The notes under the pieces are model-generated. The model searched no databases. It saw only the letters and a list, made by a program, of their open reading frames with translations, and had not been told where the DNA came from. Positions 63,753 through 64,000 of a stretch of DNA of 64,000 nt are shown piece after piece. The DNA comes from Microbacterium testaceum. Its GTDB lineage: Bacteria; Actinomycetota; Actinomycetes; Actinomycetales; Microbacteriaceae. Every line of letters begins with the position of its first letter. Within the stretch, counting starts at the first letter, position 1. The stretch is taken from positions 1-64,000 of the forward strand of contig NZ_BJML01000008.1 in NCBI RefSeq assembly GCF_006539145.1. The letters are read 5' to 3'. The translations under genes were made by a program, and so were the position numbers.

Positions 63753-64000
63753 TCATGCGCGGATCCGGAGAAGACGCCCACGTCGGTCCCGTCAGATGGA
63801 ACGGACTGACGCGGGGTGGGGCGCGGATGCTCGTTCGTGACGAGCCCGCCTCGGCTGTCCGCCGCGCCACAGATGCGCTCATCGCGGCGGGATTCTCCGA
63901 CGGAGGCGACGCCTTCGCCACCGCGATCCGGGAGAGCGGCTCGGAGTGGACCGCCCATGACGTCCGCCTCGGCGACGTGGCGAAGTCGTGGAAGCGCGGA
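63749..64000 (+). CDS. Partial gene of the ESX-like cluster (runs off the right edge)
   Basis: The first 84 codons of a gene whose GTG overlaps the WXG100 stop (GTGA); an ATG two codons later (63755) is an alternative start. The visible part has GPVRWNGLTRGGARMLVRDE near the start and a helical stretch AVRRATDALIAAGFSDGGDAF, then SGSEWTAHDVRLGDVAKSW. It is cytoplasmic so far, with no family recognised. It is part of the same cotranscribed group. The stop lies beyond base 64000. Confidence 0.6.
   Translation, partial: MIMRGSGEDAHVGPVRWNGLTRGGARMLVRDEPASAVRRATDALIAAGFSDGGDAFATAIRESGSEWTAHDVRLGDVAKSWKRG

Overview
The window is about 70% G+C by eye, gene-dense and rich in GTG starts. The gene content fits an actinobacterium of the family Microbacteriaceae, most likely Microbacterium: a GlgE-type glycogen pathway, paired ClpP1/ClpP2, a coproporphyrin-type ferrochelatase, GatCAB, an ECF41 sigma factor with its carboxymuconolactone-decarboxylase partner, and SipW-type export. 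No transposase, integrase, prophage block or CRISPR array was seen. This looks like chromosomal core sequence.

Layout. 0-7.4 kb: cdsA and a DivIVA-like protein, a secreted transglycosylase-like protein, a small zinc-ribbon protein with an alpha/beta hydrolase, an AI-2E-type permease, and a membrane protein with an internal lipobox followed by a thioredoxin/TPR protein. 7.5-13.9 kb: glgX-glgE-glgB on the minus strand. 13.9-16.2 kb: cysteine desulfurase and mnmA, which together supply sulfur for tRNA U34 thiolation. 16.2-20.2 kb: a carboxymuconolactone decarboxylase and ECF41 sigma pair with a matching promoter, then ligA with unusual insertions. 20.2-25.9 kb: a lipoprotein gene broken by an in-frame amber codon, an acyl-CoA ligase and gatCAB. 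26-31.2 kb: dinB, a kinase, clpS with DUF2017 and metallopeptidase genes, orn, tRNA-His and tRNA-Arg. 31.2-43.5 kb: yczE with its divergent MocR regulator, a second ssb, ettA, two thioesterases, a manganese-type (yybP-ykoY) riboswitch before an uncharacterised gene, a truncated hemoglobin overlapping mscS, and an ABC-2 exporter. 43.6-51.3 kb: pepN, cpfC, rpiB, a nei-type glycosylase, paiB and an amidohydrolase. 51.5-55 kb: dps and a four-gene SipW export operon whose peptidase is fused to a surface domain ending in LAWTG. 55-61.7 kb: a gamma carbonic anhydrase, tRNA-Gly, tRNA-Pro, tig, clpP1, clpP2 and clpX. 61.7-64 kb: an ESX/WXG100-type cluster that runs off the right edge.

Two signals run through the whole window. 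First, many genes start 6-7 bases after a TANNNT hexamer with no Shine-Dalgarno sequence, the layout of leaderless transcripts. Second, the heptamer GGATGCC/GGCATCC occurs roughly 90 times (hand count, both strands) against about 15 expected. It occupies all three codon phases, forces the otherwise avoided codons GAT and GCA, and forms the stems of several intergenic hairpins, which is the behaviour of a DNA-level signal such as an uptake or recombination sequence.

The most novel-looking items are the heptamer, the SipW/LAxTG fusion operon, the riboswitch-controlled unknown gene, and paired GTGT-N5-ACAC sites upstream of a TPR gene.
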